Source: Balamuthia mandrillaris
Taxonomy: Eukaryota > Discosea > Longamoebia > Balamuthiidae
NCBI GenBank assembly: GCA_031835245.1
Contig: JAVKOQ010000268.1
Span: forward strand, 1-64,000
DNA length: 64,000 nucleotides
Direction of reading: 5' to 3'
Shown here: positions 1-14,897 of the stretch, piece by piece
Position numbering within the stretch: the stretch's first letter is position 1
How the letters are laid out: the number at the start of each line of letters is the position of its first letter
Notes under the pieces: model-generated
Told to the model about the DNA's origin: nothing
The model's database searches: none
The model's input: the letters and a program-made list of their open reading frames with translations, nothing else
Position numbers and translations under genes: made by a program

Positions 1-1
1 T

Positions 2-3233
<3,232 letters not shown>

Positions 3234-3299
3234 GATGATGTAACCCAAGGTCTTTCTTTAACGGTATCCAAAAAACAAAATGAACGCTTATCCCCACTT

Positions 3300-3984
3300 T
3301 CATATATCAAGAGTCTTCTTGGTGGCAACCACAGAGCATCGTCCAACTCGCTTCACGAACACCTCAGCAAGTTCTGCCGTTCCCAATCCCAACATATATC
3401 GCGTGGTATACAAAGTCCCTTTGGCGAGAAGCCGGCCCTCAGCAACAGGCGAAAGCCTCCCCCAAATCAGCCGACCATCGCGCAGAAAGCCTTCAAACCA
3501 AACCTGGCCGCTCCTCACCTGAGCCTTCACTTTGCAAGTCACATAGGCTCCGTTCCAAGACGTCAGGGTCTTTGCCTGCAGGTCCAACTCCCACACCATG
3601 GTCCCATTTCTAGTATTGCAGAGTGGGACGCCTCCGCTTCTAGCTTCCAGCTGTCGTAGCAGCAGATGTGCCTTGGCGTCAAGCCTCTTTCTTGGGATCG
3701 GTCCCGACTCCTTTGATCCCTTCTTGCAGCTCTCCTCCGTGCCCGGTTTCCCTCTCTCGACTATTCTCGTTTGAACATCCAGGAGAGGTTCCGATTGTGT
3801 TTGGTCTGTCCTTCGTGATCCCTTTGGCCAACGTGATAGCATTTGAGACCCTCTGTGTCTTACCTCCTACTTTATCCCACAGACGCGTCCGTTCCTCCAG
3901 CACCACCTCCTCGTCCCTTGCCCGAAGCGAGCGCACAACCTGGACTTTTGCTAACAAAAGAATAACCAAAGCGCTCTGTCCCAT
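3300..3984 (-). CDS. Small secreted protein, unknown family
   Basis: The minus-strand ORF from 3984 begins MGQSALVILLLAKVQVVRS, which looks like a signal peptide. The downstream ORF ending at 3300 (up to 3842) carries the body, including DGRLIWGRLSPVAEG and RYMLGLGTAELAEVF. The two frames differ, so an intron of about 49 bp near 3848-3896 (donor GTAGGAGG after LWDK, acceptor CCAAAG) is needed. An alternative donor GTAAGA seven bases later would keep the wrong frame. The stop is 66 bp from the stop of the convergent polyQ gene. Cys residues and the leader suggest an extracellular or lysosomal protein. I do not recognise the family. Confidence 0.5.
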
Positions 3985-4122
3985 TCTTTCTTAAATGTTT
4001 GCTTTTATTCTTTACGCATTCGTTGTCCGACGCATCAGAGGCGCTCTGGATGGCAAGCGGCCCCAGAGAGCTGGTCACACCAGGTAGGCGGCGGGGACAG
4101 GCAGGTTTGTGGGATTTCTTTA

Positions 4123-7100
4123 TTACGCAAAGGTTATAAGATAACAAGGCAGGACCTGGGCAGGATTGAAGATGATCCACTCCTGCCCGCCAGGTGCTTT
4201 ATGCGAGTCGTAACCCGGCTTCAAGGGCTGGCCATGAATAAGCTCTTTGCACTGAAAGGATCGGCCCATCAACACGCTGCATATCAAAAGCTTCTTCCCG
4301 CCGCGACAGTAGCCGACCGACATGCCCGCGTTCGGTGAGAGGTAGATTCCCTTGCCCCAGTAGCCGGTGTCCGTTGCATGTTGAATGTCTAATCCTTTGC
4401 CAACGCCAGGCACCAGCAATCCTTTCTCCAGGATGCTCTCGATGTTATTCTCGGCAGTGCCATGATACGCCATCTGCGGCCGCAACTCCTGCACCGTTCT
4501 GTCTCCTTTCTGTCTCAACTCAGCCCAAGCCGCTTCGTACTCCACCACCAGCTCCGGTTTAATCACGTTCTCTATCTTGGCGATGGTGACGCCGTTCGCC
4601 TTCACTCCGTTCTCCAAAAAGTCCAGGACGTCCTCGTTGAGGAGGTAGCGATGGCGTCGCATTTGCAGGAGGAGTTGATGGTTGCGCTCGTTGCGGGAGG
4701 AGGAGTGCGAGGAAGAGAGTACTTGGCCGACGATGACGGCGGAGATGGCCTCGCTCTCGGATACATGAGCTTCCTGCTCGCAGTGAGTGAATGGACAGAC
4801 TGTTATTTTATCCATGCTCTCTCTGTGTGTTGGCCAACATTAGAAGCAGAAAAAAAGCGGGGGAATAAAGAGGAAACATACCGAATGATCTCTTTCTTTT
4901 GGGAGGGAATGAGCTCGGTATAACGGAACAAGCAAAGCGGATCACAACAGACGACCGGCTTCTCGCTGGAGCAACCGTGTTTCTTGTGGCATATCATACA
5001 GTATCGAGTGTAGTTGAGAGGCGTGAACGAAGGTAGGCTATGAGGCCTACAAACAAGTTTGTTCCTGTAGAAGTAAGTCCTCCAAATGAAGAAGAAGACG
5101 AAGAAGAAGAAGATGTCGAGGATTCAGTTCCTGCTTCCTCCTCTTTTTCTTTATCTTTGTTGGATTGTTGTTGTTGCGCAGAGAGCAGAGATTCCCTTAT
5201 GATGGCTTGAGTTGCAGCGTCTTCATCGAGTACGTAGTCCAGCTCTTCTCCTCCTGTTATGCCAAACAAGTCCCCTTCCTGGTTTCTCACCGAATCTCCT
5301 ATTGGTTTTAAAGTATGAACAATAATAATAATAAGAAGAAGAAAAAAGAAAACTAAGAACAAAAACAAACAAACCCATTCCGAGCAGGCTATCCAACGCT
5401 TTATCAAAGTTGTTCCCAACGGAGGCCAACACTTCTCTACAAGAAGCCTCCACAAAGCCACAATCTTGAAGTCTCCGAAGAGCTTCTTCATCCACAGTAA
5501 CGCCTGTAGTTCCGAAATAAGCGTTTTCACTATAGTCTTCATCGCCATAGCCGTTGTAGTTGTTTCGGCGCTGAGAACCTTCAGCGAGAGACTTTGGAGA
5601 GGGATCAGCGTTGAAGGCTGTTGGATGCACCAGTTTAAGCCGTTTGCTGGTGTCTGCCCACTTCCAATTATCTTCTATGTATCTGCTTATAATCTATGAA
5701 ATAATGGAATGAGTGTTTATCCTCTTTGATATAAAGAAGAACAGAGAAGAGAGCGAAGTGATGGGAAACAAACCTCTTTAACATGATATTTCACACCAAA
5801 GCTGTTCTTGTCAGAGGTGGTCCATTGCCGAGTGGTAAAGGTTGGAATGGGTGGCTTCTCATCTTGGCCAGAAGAGGAGCAGAACAACATTCGTGCAAAC
5901 TCCATAGTGATCACAATTGGCTCTTCTTTCGTGAGATCCAAAGCTAAGCATGTCTCCGAGCTTTGTGTTGTTAATGACATAAGTAAAAGAAAAGAGCAAC
6001 CAGAAGAGGAGGACGAGGAAGAAGAAGAATGACAAGAAGAACAAGAATCATAAAGGTAACCTGATAATATCAACAATGTCAACGGTGATAACAACGCTGC
6101 TTCGGTCACAAGCACGAACCTGATGGGGGCCACACAAGTCCTGCGCCGCTTTCAACTCTGCGGCCAACATTATGAGATAAGAGTTTGATTGGGTGCCAAG
6201 CAAGCTCGTCTGAATGTCGGTTCCTTCTTCTTCCATCTTGTTTTTAAGTTGCTGAAACCAGTCCAACCGTTCGCTCTCATCTTCTAAACTCAATCCTGAA
6301 GTTGAACAGCGTAAAGAATCTTGGTCGTAGGCTTCCTCCTCTTCTTCTTCCTCTTCGCCACCTTCTTCCCCTTCTTCTTCTTCCTTTGTCTTTTCTTCGT
6401 CATGTTTCTTTCTTTTTCGTTTCCCTTCTTTTCCTTTCGAAGGAGAAGCTGAGGTCGAGGTTGTGGCTATTCCTTCATTACTTTTGCTTAGCATCAACGC
6501 AGCAACCCTTCGTCCACGTTTGATGGCGAGGAGAAGCATATCTAACACGGCAGGAAACCTCTCATGAACAGCTCTTCTCCTTCCCTCTTCTACTTCATCC
6601 AACAAACGTTCGTTGAGATCGTTTGTCCAGACATTCATACTTTTGCTTTCCACAAAGAAAATACTTTCTTCTTCCTCTTCTTCCTCCTCCTCTTCTGGGT
6701 TACACGGAATCGTTAAGAGCACCTCTTCTGTTCCGTAACGCAACTCCAACTTGCAAGAAGAGCTTGTTGCTTTTAAGTTTATCCATTGAAGCTCTTTTTC
6801 GTTCGTTTGTGCTCTCCATTTGTCAAAGGCAGCTTTTAGCACCGCTTCTTTGTTGCTTTCGTTTCGGCTCGAAGTTTGCATCTGCTCGCTCTGGTTTTGC
6901 ACTTTCTCTTCTTTATCCTCCTCATCTTTCTCTTTTTCTTCGCAATTTTGCTTCGTAAGAGAAGAGGTTTCGTTTCCTGAAGGCAGCTGGTTCGTTTCTT
7001 CGTTCACGTTTTCGTTATTTTTTTCTTTCATCACTTCTTCTTCTTTCTTTGATCCTTCCACCTCCATTCTTTCTGTGTCAACTTTCTCGTCATTCGTTTT

Positions 7101-8068
7101 CTCTGCTTCCATTTTCTCATCAGACTTGTTCCCTTCTTCCTTTACTCCCTTTAATTCTTTCACGGGCTCTTCTTTCTGTTGCGCCTTCTCCATTTCCTCT
7201 TGTTCCACTTTCTCTTGTTTCTGTATCTCTTCTTTCATTTCTTCTTTCACATTCCCTACTTGTTTTTTGCGTCCTTCTTCTTCTTCTTTGGCAAGAGCGA
7301 AACGTGTTTGGACTTCATCCCAAACGAATCTTCTGGGCGTCAAGCAAACGGCACATTGGTCCCTGTCAGAAGGGTCATTGATGAAGGTGCAAGCATGACA
7401 GCTCCAATGGCCAGTTGCCTGTTGTTGTTCCTGTTCCTCTGCCATTGCTATCATGTCCATCCACTTTGTTTCCTCTTCTTCTCCGTTTCTTTCTTCTTCC
7501 TTCGGTTGCTGCTCTTCTTCAACAACAATCTGCTTTTCTTCAGTTGTTTCTTGTTTAAGTTCTTCTTTTGGTGGTGGCTGTGTTTGTTGCTCTTCGTTCT
7601 TTTCTTCAGCAGTTTTGTTGGTTTCTTCCTTTTCTGTTTCCATTTGTTCCGTTGAAGCAGCGGAAGTTGGCGCTATGTCCATTTCCTCACCTGCACTCTT
7701 CATCTCCCTCTCTTCCTCTTTCTCTTTCTCCTTTTCTTTCTCTTCCGGTCCTTGTTTGCTTTCGACCTTCTCTTCGTCCATGCTTTCGGGCAAGCTGCCT
7801 CTCACCGACCCACACGTTTGACACCGCTGCACGGCTGCTATGGAAGGTCTGTTCATATACGCACAAACCTTTTTGTCAAAAGTATCAATTTAAACAGAAC
7901 CACAAAGACGAAAAAAGAAGAAGAGAGGAGAAGAAGAACAAGAACAAGAAGAACAAGAAGAGAGAAGAAACAAACCAAACAAAGCCAACCACCCATTCGT
8001 TCTCGCTTGGCTCGTTCTTGAGCGCGTTGTTGGTGGGACTTGACGGTCACATCTTTGCCTTGTTCCAT
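4123..8068 (-). CDS. PARP-family ADP-ribosyltransferase with RanBP2 finger, UBA and UIM-like motifs
   Basis: Transfers ADP-ribose from NAD+ to proteins or nucleic acids. At least six exons. Exon 1 (8068 to about 7990) encodes MEQGKDVTVKSHQQRAQERA. A long acidic exon (about 7840-6122) carries a RanBP2-type zinc finger near 7406-7340 (WSCHACTFIN...DQCAVC) and a segment near 6780-6560 that looks RWD/UBC-like. A later exon has a UBA-like stretch (EEALRRLQDCGF..., about 5500-5380), then a UIM-like DAATQAIIRESLLSAQ (about 5210). Next comes a Cys-rich CMICHKKHG...KPVVCCDPLCLFRY block (about 5000-4925), which recalls the region before the catalytic domain in PARP6/8-type proteins. The catalytic exon (about 4790-4123) has the triad candidates His in MAYHGT, Tyr in GKGIYLS and Glu in GQEWIIF. 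PARP6/8/16 usually lack that Glu, so this enzyme could be more than a mono-transferase. It lies 366 bp downstream of and co-directional with DNA polymerase beta. Confidence 0.85.
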
Positions 8069-8244
8069 TTTTTTCTTTCTCTATTGTTATCCAGAAAAAA
8101 GAAAACAGAAACACAAGCGACGTAAAACGGGCGTTACCAGAAAGGCCACCCCACTCGCTGTAACGTTCTCTTCTCTTTCTTTCTCTCTAAGCGTTTTCAC
8201 TGCATTTCGTTTTTTTTTCGAAGAAATTATTCGCTGAAATAAAA

Positions 8245-8256
8245 TTTGTCGACAAA
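8245..8256 (-). promoter_or_regulatory. TTTGTCGACAAA palindrome upstream of PARP
   Basis: A 12-bp perfect palindrome followed, on the minus strand, by TTTTATTT. It lies 178 bp before the PARP start codon. It belongs to a set of TGTCGACA sites placed upstream of starts in this window (see findings). The role is inferred from position only. Confidence 0.45.
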
Positions 8257-8276
8257 GAGAGGAGAGAGGAGAGAGG

Positions 8277-8395
8277 TGCATCCGGGAGAGAGCAAAGCGA
8301 GAGAGAGAGAGAGAGAGAGCAGAGAGAGCAGAGAGAGCAGAGAGCAGAGAGAGCAGAGAGAGCAGAGAGAGCAGAGAGAGAGGGTTGACAAGAGA
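8277..8395. repeat. GA-rich repeat (GAGA / GAGCAGA units)
   Basis: Purine-rich on the plus strand. It lies between the end of DNA polymerase beta and the PARP start, within the likely 3' UTR or intergenic DNA. Confidence 0.9.
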
Positions 8396-8434
8396 CGAGA
8401 GAGGATGAGAGAAAGACAAAAAGAATTGCGTTGT

Positions 8435-8576
8435 TTAAAGATTGCGCTGAGCAGGAGTCTTGTACTCCATGCCGATAATGTCGAAGATGTCCTTTTCGCT
8501 GTGGACTTCAATAGGCTCTCCCTTTTCTCCTGTTTCTCCCACTATTGAAGCAACCGATTAGATGAGCTCAAAATAA

Positions 8577-8614
<38 letters not shown>

Positions 8615-10610
8615 GCGTTACCAGGAAAGATAGCATATTCATTGAGGCTGAAACCACGTTCCAAACATATAGTCCTCATTTGTTGGTTGAAGAAGTCGCT
8701 CCCAGTGAAGTAAAGAAGCCCACAATAATAGTTTTCGTAGGGAACGATGCGAAGATCGATTCGTCGATGACGATAGGGCTTTGGAATGGTTTGTTCTGCT
8801 TCATCTTTTGATTTTTCTTTTGCTTCTGCATTTGCTGGTATTTGCTTTTCTTTTCCTTTGTCCTTCGTTTCTTTTTCTTTAGCGTCTTCTTTCTCTTTTT
8901 CCTCCTCTTTCTCTTCTTCCTCTGCCTCTTCCTCCTGTGCTGTTAGTTTAGTCCGTTGTTTGTTGCCTTCTCCTTCAACGACCCATTTATCTTGCTGTAA
9001 ACATTTTTTGGTTTAACATTGAGCTTACTGGAGGAGAAGAATACATACCAATTTACATACACCCTAATGGATGGTAAAATATCAGTAAGACGTTTTAGAA
9101 AAGAAGAATTGAGAAAGCAGAAAAGATATCAAGGGAGGTAAATAGGTACCATATATTTGACTTTGCCGTTGGAGAGGTCATCGGTGAGGAATCCTTTAGC
9201 ACGAAGGGCATTGACAATGCGAGGAAGGTATTGATGGGCAGACTGATTCTTGGTGGCGTTAGTATAGGCGGGATGTGTTATCAGTACGTCTATGTGTTCA
9301 TGAAAGTTAAAGAAAGTTTTCATAAATTTGGTCTCAAAATAACAGAGAAAGAACGAAGAAAAGGATATATCGCCACTTGTAGCTGCTCCTCGACGATAAC
9401 TGCCTGTGAAATAATAGACAAAATAATAAACATGCCGAAAGAGAAGAAAAAAGAGAAAAGGGCCAAGCGCTGAGGAATAGGTACCACAAGTTGTGCCTTA
9501 TTTTAAACAAACACCAAAAAAAAAAAGGATGATTAGCAAGCATAGGTAGGATAAAAGAAAAGTTAATCGGTACCAATGAGTTTTGAATCCACCTCTGCCA
9601 TTGTATTCAACACAATACGCTACAAAACGGTTGTCAGAAAGAACAGAGAGAGAGAGGGAGAGAGAGAGAGAGAGAGAGATGAACCTCTAAACACTCCATT
9701 TCCTTTCGTGGAATACGTTCGTTGAATTCATGATAGTATTTCAGGCCTATCTTTTGATGGTGGTTCAGATGGTCCTTCATATTCTCTAGATCTTCCAACG
9801 TGCGCACTCCATGCTGCAAACAAAATTCAACCAAGTGTTAGATAGGTTCTAAACAATAACAAAGGAGGGAGAGAAGGAAGGGGCGGGAGAGAACCTCTGT
9901 TACAAGTTTTCTAGCAGCCGCAGGTCCAATGCCTGATACCTGCATATAAACACACAAGGTTAAAGGAACACGATTAAAAGAGAGCACATAACAAAAATAA
10001 ATTACAAAGAAAAACAAGAAAATAAATAAGTACAAAAAAAATAGAACATACACTTTGAACGAGATGAAGGGCTTGAAGGGTGGGATCGGCGTTGTAGGCC
10101 TCCAACTTGGAGAGCTTTCCGGAGGCGAGGATCTCGTCTATCTTCTTTGCTATCTTTGCACCAATGCCCTCTAGCTCTTGAGCTTCTTTTCCCTTTGTTA
10201 TTCCCAACAAAACCAGAAAGGAATAAAAGAGAGAAACGAGGGAAAGGATGGCATGAGCAACGGAACAAAAAAAAGAGATAGCAGTAACGGTGAAAATGAA
10301 CTAGAATAAGAAGAAGAAGAACAAGAAGAAGAAGAAGAAGAAGAAGAACAAGAAGAAGAAGAAGAAGAAAAAGAAGAAGAACAAGAAGAAGAAGAAGAAC
10401 AAGATGAAGAAGAACAAGAAGGGAATGAAGTACGGAGGTAATGGGTTTTGGGTGGTTCGCCAACGCCTTGGCAGCCTTAGCATAGGCCAACGAGCGATGG
10501 ATCTGCCCTTTCGACTTTTCCAGTTGTGATAGCTCTTCATGAAGAGGAAAAAATGCAGAAAATAAAGACATTGCAACGGAAGCAGCAACGAAGCAAAGAA
10601 GCAACGAAGA

Positions 10611-10643
<33 letters not shown>

Positions 10644-11031
10644 AGAACAGAAGAAACGACAAGAACGAAAGCAAGAAGAAAGAATTCTAAAAAATAAGGA
10701 CGTGGAAGGAGGAGCGAAGCTTACCGATGAAGAATTTGGTCAAGTTTTCGTTAACGTTGACGTGCTTCTCTCCGAGCGTTATCTCAGCGGTGGTCCTTGT
10801 GGCTTTCTTCTTCCTCTTCTTGTTGGCAAACACCGACGTCGAGGTGGAAGATGAATGCGTGGCCGAGGCGGTCGGCTGCGTTCTTTTCGGGTTCTTGTTG
10901 TTGCTATCACTGGCGGTGCTACTGGTGCTGGAGGTTGTGTTTGAGGATCTGTCGGCTGGCTGCTCCGTCGACGAGGACGACGACGTGCCTTCAGGCCTGG
11001 GCCTCTTGGTCTTGGTGATCCACTTGTCCAT
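8435..11031 (-). CDS. POLB: DNA polymerase beta (family X), base excision repair
   Basis: Fills one-nucleotide gaps and removes 5'-deoxyribose phosphate in base excision repair in the nucleus. Ten or so exons (first exon 10725-11031; last ends at 8435). The order matches animal Pol beta. After a roughly 85-residue Ser/Thr-rich N-terminal extension with a basic NKKRKKK (likely nuclear signal) come the lyase domain ([19 protein letters not shown], with the lyase Lys in IAKKIDE), the helix-hairpin-helix [13 protein letters not shown], the finger/palm [20 protein letters not shown] (two catalytic Asp), [11 protein letters not shown] (third Asp), [17 protein letters not shown], and the C-terminus [20 protein letters not shown]. 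An acidic Glu/Lys insertion (about 8960-8800) sits before RRIDLR. One intron (9294-9368) has AT-AC ends and U12-type signals and falls exactly between GD and IDVL. Confidence 0.95.
9294..9368 (-). other. U12-type AT-AC intron in DNA polymerase beta
   Basis: A 75-nt intron, on the minus strand starting ATATCCTTTTC and ending CATGAACAC. A TTCTTTAAC branch-site-like motif lies with its A 13 nt before the 3' end. The 5' end matches the minor-spliceosome consensus ATATCCTTT. Splicing at AT...AC restores [11 protein letters not shown] in frame with the family signature; ending at the nearby ATAG instead would put a stop three codons on. No GT donor is available at this point of the conserved motif. 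Confidence 0.85.
10299..10430. repeat. (GAA)n/(GAAC)n-rich intronic repeat
   Basis: AAGAAGAAC units on the plus strand, TTC-rich on the sense strand of the DNA polymerase beta intron between lyase-domain exons. Another (GA)n run, 10619-10643, lies in the intron upstream. Confidence 0.9.
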
Positions 11032-11101
11032 CTCTCTCCTCTCTTGTTCTAAATTTTATTTGTGTCGACTAAAATACTTGGAAAAATTTGGTGAGAAATA
11101 T

Positions 11102-11109
11102 TGTCGACA
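11102..11109 (-). promoter_or_regulatory. TGTCGACA site upstream of DNA polymerase beta
   Basis: It lies 70 bp before the start codon. Read on the minus strand it is TGTCGACAATATTTC; a second, weaker AGTCGACA copy lies at about 11062-11070. Confidence 0.45.
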
Positions 11110-11239
11110 TTTGTAACATGGGCAGAACTGCAGCACCATTTGTGCTGTTGTTGTGTACCTTATTTCTAAAATTTTTCTTCGAACTAAATTCCCATTTTTT
11201 TTTTCTTTTGCAGAGAGAAATAAAAGAAGCAAGCACACA

Positions 11240-13103
11240 TCAAGGGATGGGCTGCTGGTCGTAGCGATAAAAGTAGCCTCCTGGCCCGTACGTCACAAAG
11301 TAGCAGTCATACAGAACGTACATGCTGTACGTCACCAACACATGAAACCAGGTATGGCTGCTCCCCTATAATGAATGCGTTTCACTCAGCAGACAGAACA
11401 AAAAGAAGGAGAAGAAGAAAGAACAAACCCAAATACTAAAGATCTTAGGGCAAAGCCTCTCCGGATACTTTATCTTCCGTATGATCATGCTCAGCACCGC
11501 ACATATGGGCACCACAGCAATCCCCCAAGTGAGCTCCTCCCAAAAGGGAGGCCACAGCAAGAGGATGGCATGCCAATAGGCCACAGCCCCCAACAGCGTA
11601 AGAAGAGCAAACAAAAAGGAGCGCAGGTTGAAGAACTTGTACTCCACGATGAGGGGCATGGCCAACGCCATGGGAAAGTAGAGGAGAGTGTTGAGGAGGA
11701 GGTAAGCCCAACTCCAAAAGGAAGTGGAAGTCAGGAGGGAGGGAGAAAGAGGAGAGGAAGGAGGGGAGAGAAAAGTAAAATAGGAGACTAGAACGTTGCA
11801 GCCGTAGATGTAGAAACCGACGCCGTTGATGTCCGAGATCAACCAGTTGGCATAGGCATTCACGCTATGCTCCAAACAAGAACAAAAACGGAAGAAGGGA
11901 GCAGATGGTATAGGAAGAGGAAGGAAAAGGATGAGAAAGAACAGAGCAATAGCGAAGAGATAAGGGGAAAAAAAAACGAACCTATAGTTGCGAAAGATGT
12001 GATAAAAGGTGGAGATGCCAAAGCAAGTGGCGATGGAGAATAAGTACAAAAGAAATACGGCCTTGTGCTCAGGTGGAATGGGCGGCGCTCCTCGCAGCTG
12101 CAGTCGGTCCAACCAACTGAACTCATCATCCTCGGTGCTCGCCACAGTAGACTTTACCAACGCCTTTAAACGATTCCAAGCAAAGTCAGAAGTTAAAGGA
12201 GATAAGAAAGAGAAGGAGGAGGAGAAGGTGGGAAGAGGGGATGTGCTATATAATGACGAAGATGAGAAGAAGAAGAAGAAGAAGAACAACAACAACAAGA
12301 AGAACAAGAAGAACAAGAAGAACAAGAAGAAGAACAAGAAGAAGAAGAAGAAGAAGAAGAAGAAGAAGAAGAAGAAGAAGAACAAGAAGAACAAGAAGAA
12401 CAAGAAGAAGAACAAGAACAAGAACAAGAAGAACAAGAAGAACAAGAACAAGAACAAGAAGAAGAAGAAGAAGAAGAAGAAGAAGAACAAGAAGAACAAG
12501 AAGAACAAGAAGAAGAAGCAGAAGAAGAAGAAGAAGAAGAAGAAGAAGAAGAAGAAGAAGAACAACAACAACAACAAGAAGAGAAAAGAAAAGGAATAGA
12601 GAGCAAGCCATAAAAAAAATGCGTACTGTGGAAAGCGGAACCGTAGGCGAAGCGGCTATCAGTCTCTCGTTACCACGCAGCGCCGCCCCGGCTGCTCCTC
12701 CAACCTCCCCGCCCGCCGTTGTCGGCACAAAGCACCACATCTGCAGCAAGTAAAAGAAAAAGAGGAGGAACCCCAGGCCGTGGGTCCAGATGTTGAGCGT
12801 CTCGTTGTGCAGCTCGAAGGCGGAGCGCAGGCACTTGCGGATGGAGAGGGAGGGCTGCTCGCGGTGCCCGTGGGTCAGGAAGGGGTTGTCCTCCTTGACT
12901 ATTTCCTCCAGGGTGCCGCTGCGGAGGGTTCGGTCGGCTTTGGCCACCCTTTGGGTGATCCGGCGGACATTATCGAAAGGAGGAGAGGTGGAGGCAGCAG
13001 AGGTGGAGGGAGGAATGTAGGAACGAGGGGACTTGGACGAAGAGGAGGTGGTCGTTCTTTTGTGGAGTGCAGAAGAAGTTGATGATGGTTTCATCTCATC
13101 CAT
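11240..13103 (-). CDS. PAQR-family seven-helix membrane protein (adiponectin-receptor / hemolysin III type)
   Basis: A seven-transmembrane protein of the PAQR family, whose best-studied members are zinc-dependent ceramidases or receptors. The first exon (13103 to about 12622) has a Ser/Thr-rich cytoplasmic start, then THGHREQPSLSIRKCLRSAF and the signature FELHNETLNIWTH. Later exons carry HIFRN...NWLISDINGVGFYIYG (family His/Asp pair) and the last exon (about 11240-11367) SSHTWFHVLVT. The His and Asp residues used for zinc in known PAQRs are all present. The large first intron holds a (GAA/GAAC)n repeat that stays open for over 100 codons in several frames, which makes it look coding; splicing at GCTTTCCACA/GTACGC to TTTAAAG/GCGTTGG joins the exons in phase. 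Confidence 0.9.
12256..12592. repeat. (GAA)n with GAAC interruptions, intronic
   Basis: About 330 bp of AAG/AAC trinucleotides inside the first PAQR intron, TTC/TTG-rich on the sense strand. Confidence 0.95.
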
Positions 13104-13455
13104 GAAAAACGAACAACCTTTTGATCAAACGAGGAGGAGGAGGAGGACTCAAAGGAGAAACAAGGGGAAAAAGAAGAACCAACCGAAGGGCCTCCTCTTG
13201 TAAGCTGAACAAACCCGGACGACTATAATAATCGCTTACAAACTTTCTTTTATTTATTATTTAATTATTTCCAAGAAAGAATATTTCATGAATTGATAAC
13301 AAATATTTGACTTTTTTGATGGATAATGCCTTCTATCGATAATCATCGAAATAAGTCGATGCATATCCAAAATGTTACTTTATATCGAGGATTATCAACA
13401 AATATTTAATGGAAAACACAAAATTATCGATGGAAAAGAGAGAAAGAACGGAAGG
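13104..13455. other. Intergenic, no gene seen
   Basis: Upstream of PAQR and downstream of the next gene. A/T-rich from about 13240, with repeated TCGATAAT and ACAAATATTT-like words (13297-13305, 13398-13407) that may be promoter elements for PAQR. No open frame worth calling. Confidence 0.5.
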
Positions 13456-13459
13456 CAGC

Positions 13460-14865
13460 TCACGCCGAACAAAAAGAAGAGATCTCGTGAAGTCGGTTCA
13501 GCCGTTGGTTCAACGCTTGCATCCGTTTGACCCTTCTCTTGCGCAAGTATATCGTGCCCAAGAGTATGGCCAAACCCACAACCAACACCGCGATACCAAG
13601 ACTCAGGCCAAAGGCCAATGCTCTGCCTTCCACGGAAGAAAGGAATGCAGAGGAAGAATCGAAGGGATCACTTCCCACTTCCTCTTTGCACCTTCCTTCT
13701 CCCTCTCCTTCTTCATAGTCACTTGAAGAGTCGAGAAGCAAGGAGATGTCGGGATCGTAGTTTAGAATGGAAGCAAAGGCCGGAAAGCCTAAGGTGAGCT
13801 GACGACGTTCGATGTCAAAGTGGTGAGAAATGTTCTTCACTGTGACTTGTCCAGTTTCGGCGTCGATCAACTGCAACATACACCAAAAATACAGTGTCAG
13901 GAAAAGGAGCAACAAGAAAAAAAAAAAGAACGAATGGAAGCACGCGAGAGAATAATTAAGGGGAGAGAGAGAGAGAGAGAGAGAGAGAGCAACAAATAAC
14001 AAACCTCAACCACATCAAACAGCCGAATATCGACCGATAGTACAGGTTGACTTGCGTCTTCTCTTCGTCTTTTCTCACCAATCACCTCATCAACAAAACC
14101 ATTCTCCACAAACAGCCGGTATATCGTCTGCCTCATGTGAGGCAACCGCAAGACCGCCACTGTCGGAACCAACGGCATCGGCGTCGACAATGCCAACGTC
14201 ACTCTCAACCTTTCTTCTTGCTCTTCTTCTCCTTCTGCTGCTGCTGAAGAGGTAGATTTTGAAGATGAAGGCAAGAGGAAAGGATAGTCTTGCATTTCGA
14301 GGGACCACTTGAAAGTGTCAGGATGAACCGAAAAGGTCACATCGGAGAAGGTCTCCTCCAGCTCCTTCTTGAACAGTTGGAAACGAACTCCCATCTTGGT
14401 AGATCCCATCACGTTCTTCTGCGCATCGAACCTCATCTCCTCCACCCCACTATCTTCGTCTTCCGCTGCTCGCCACTCTTTCTTTGAGTAGGAGGAGGAG
14501 CCTTTGGCTTGATAGGTTCCTTTCGGGAAGCGCAGGTCACGCAGCACCTCCTTGTTGCTACCCAGCTCTTGAATCCTATCAAAGACTACACGGAGACTAA
14601 AGTCCTTCGCAGGGAGGAGCTCTCCCGAGCAACGGTCTTTAACCCGGAGCGTGTGATGAGGGGCCTCGTTGTCCAGCTGGATCAAGACCCTGCCGCTGGG
14701 GCTGGAGATGGGGATGGTGGGCGGCTTGTCCTCTGGGTCTTCTTCGTTGTCTTTGTTGTTGCTGTTGGCATCGCCGGTGTTGACGTCGCCGAACGAACCC
14801 GAAGCGGAGGAGGAATACGAGGGAGGGTAGTCGCCATAGCTTTGGTCACCACTTCTGTTGGAGAC

Positions 14866-14897
<32 letters not shown>

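Noticed and set aside
8277-8395. GA repeat array as a CRISPR-like or structured repeat
   Set aside because: Simple dinucleotide/heptanucleotide microsatellite with no spacers; eukaryotic context.
12193-12606. Long open frames on both strands through the AAG/AAC repeat
   Set aside because: Pure microsatellite inside a PAQR intron; all frames are stop-free by composition.
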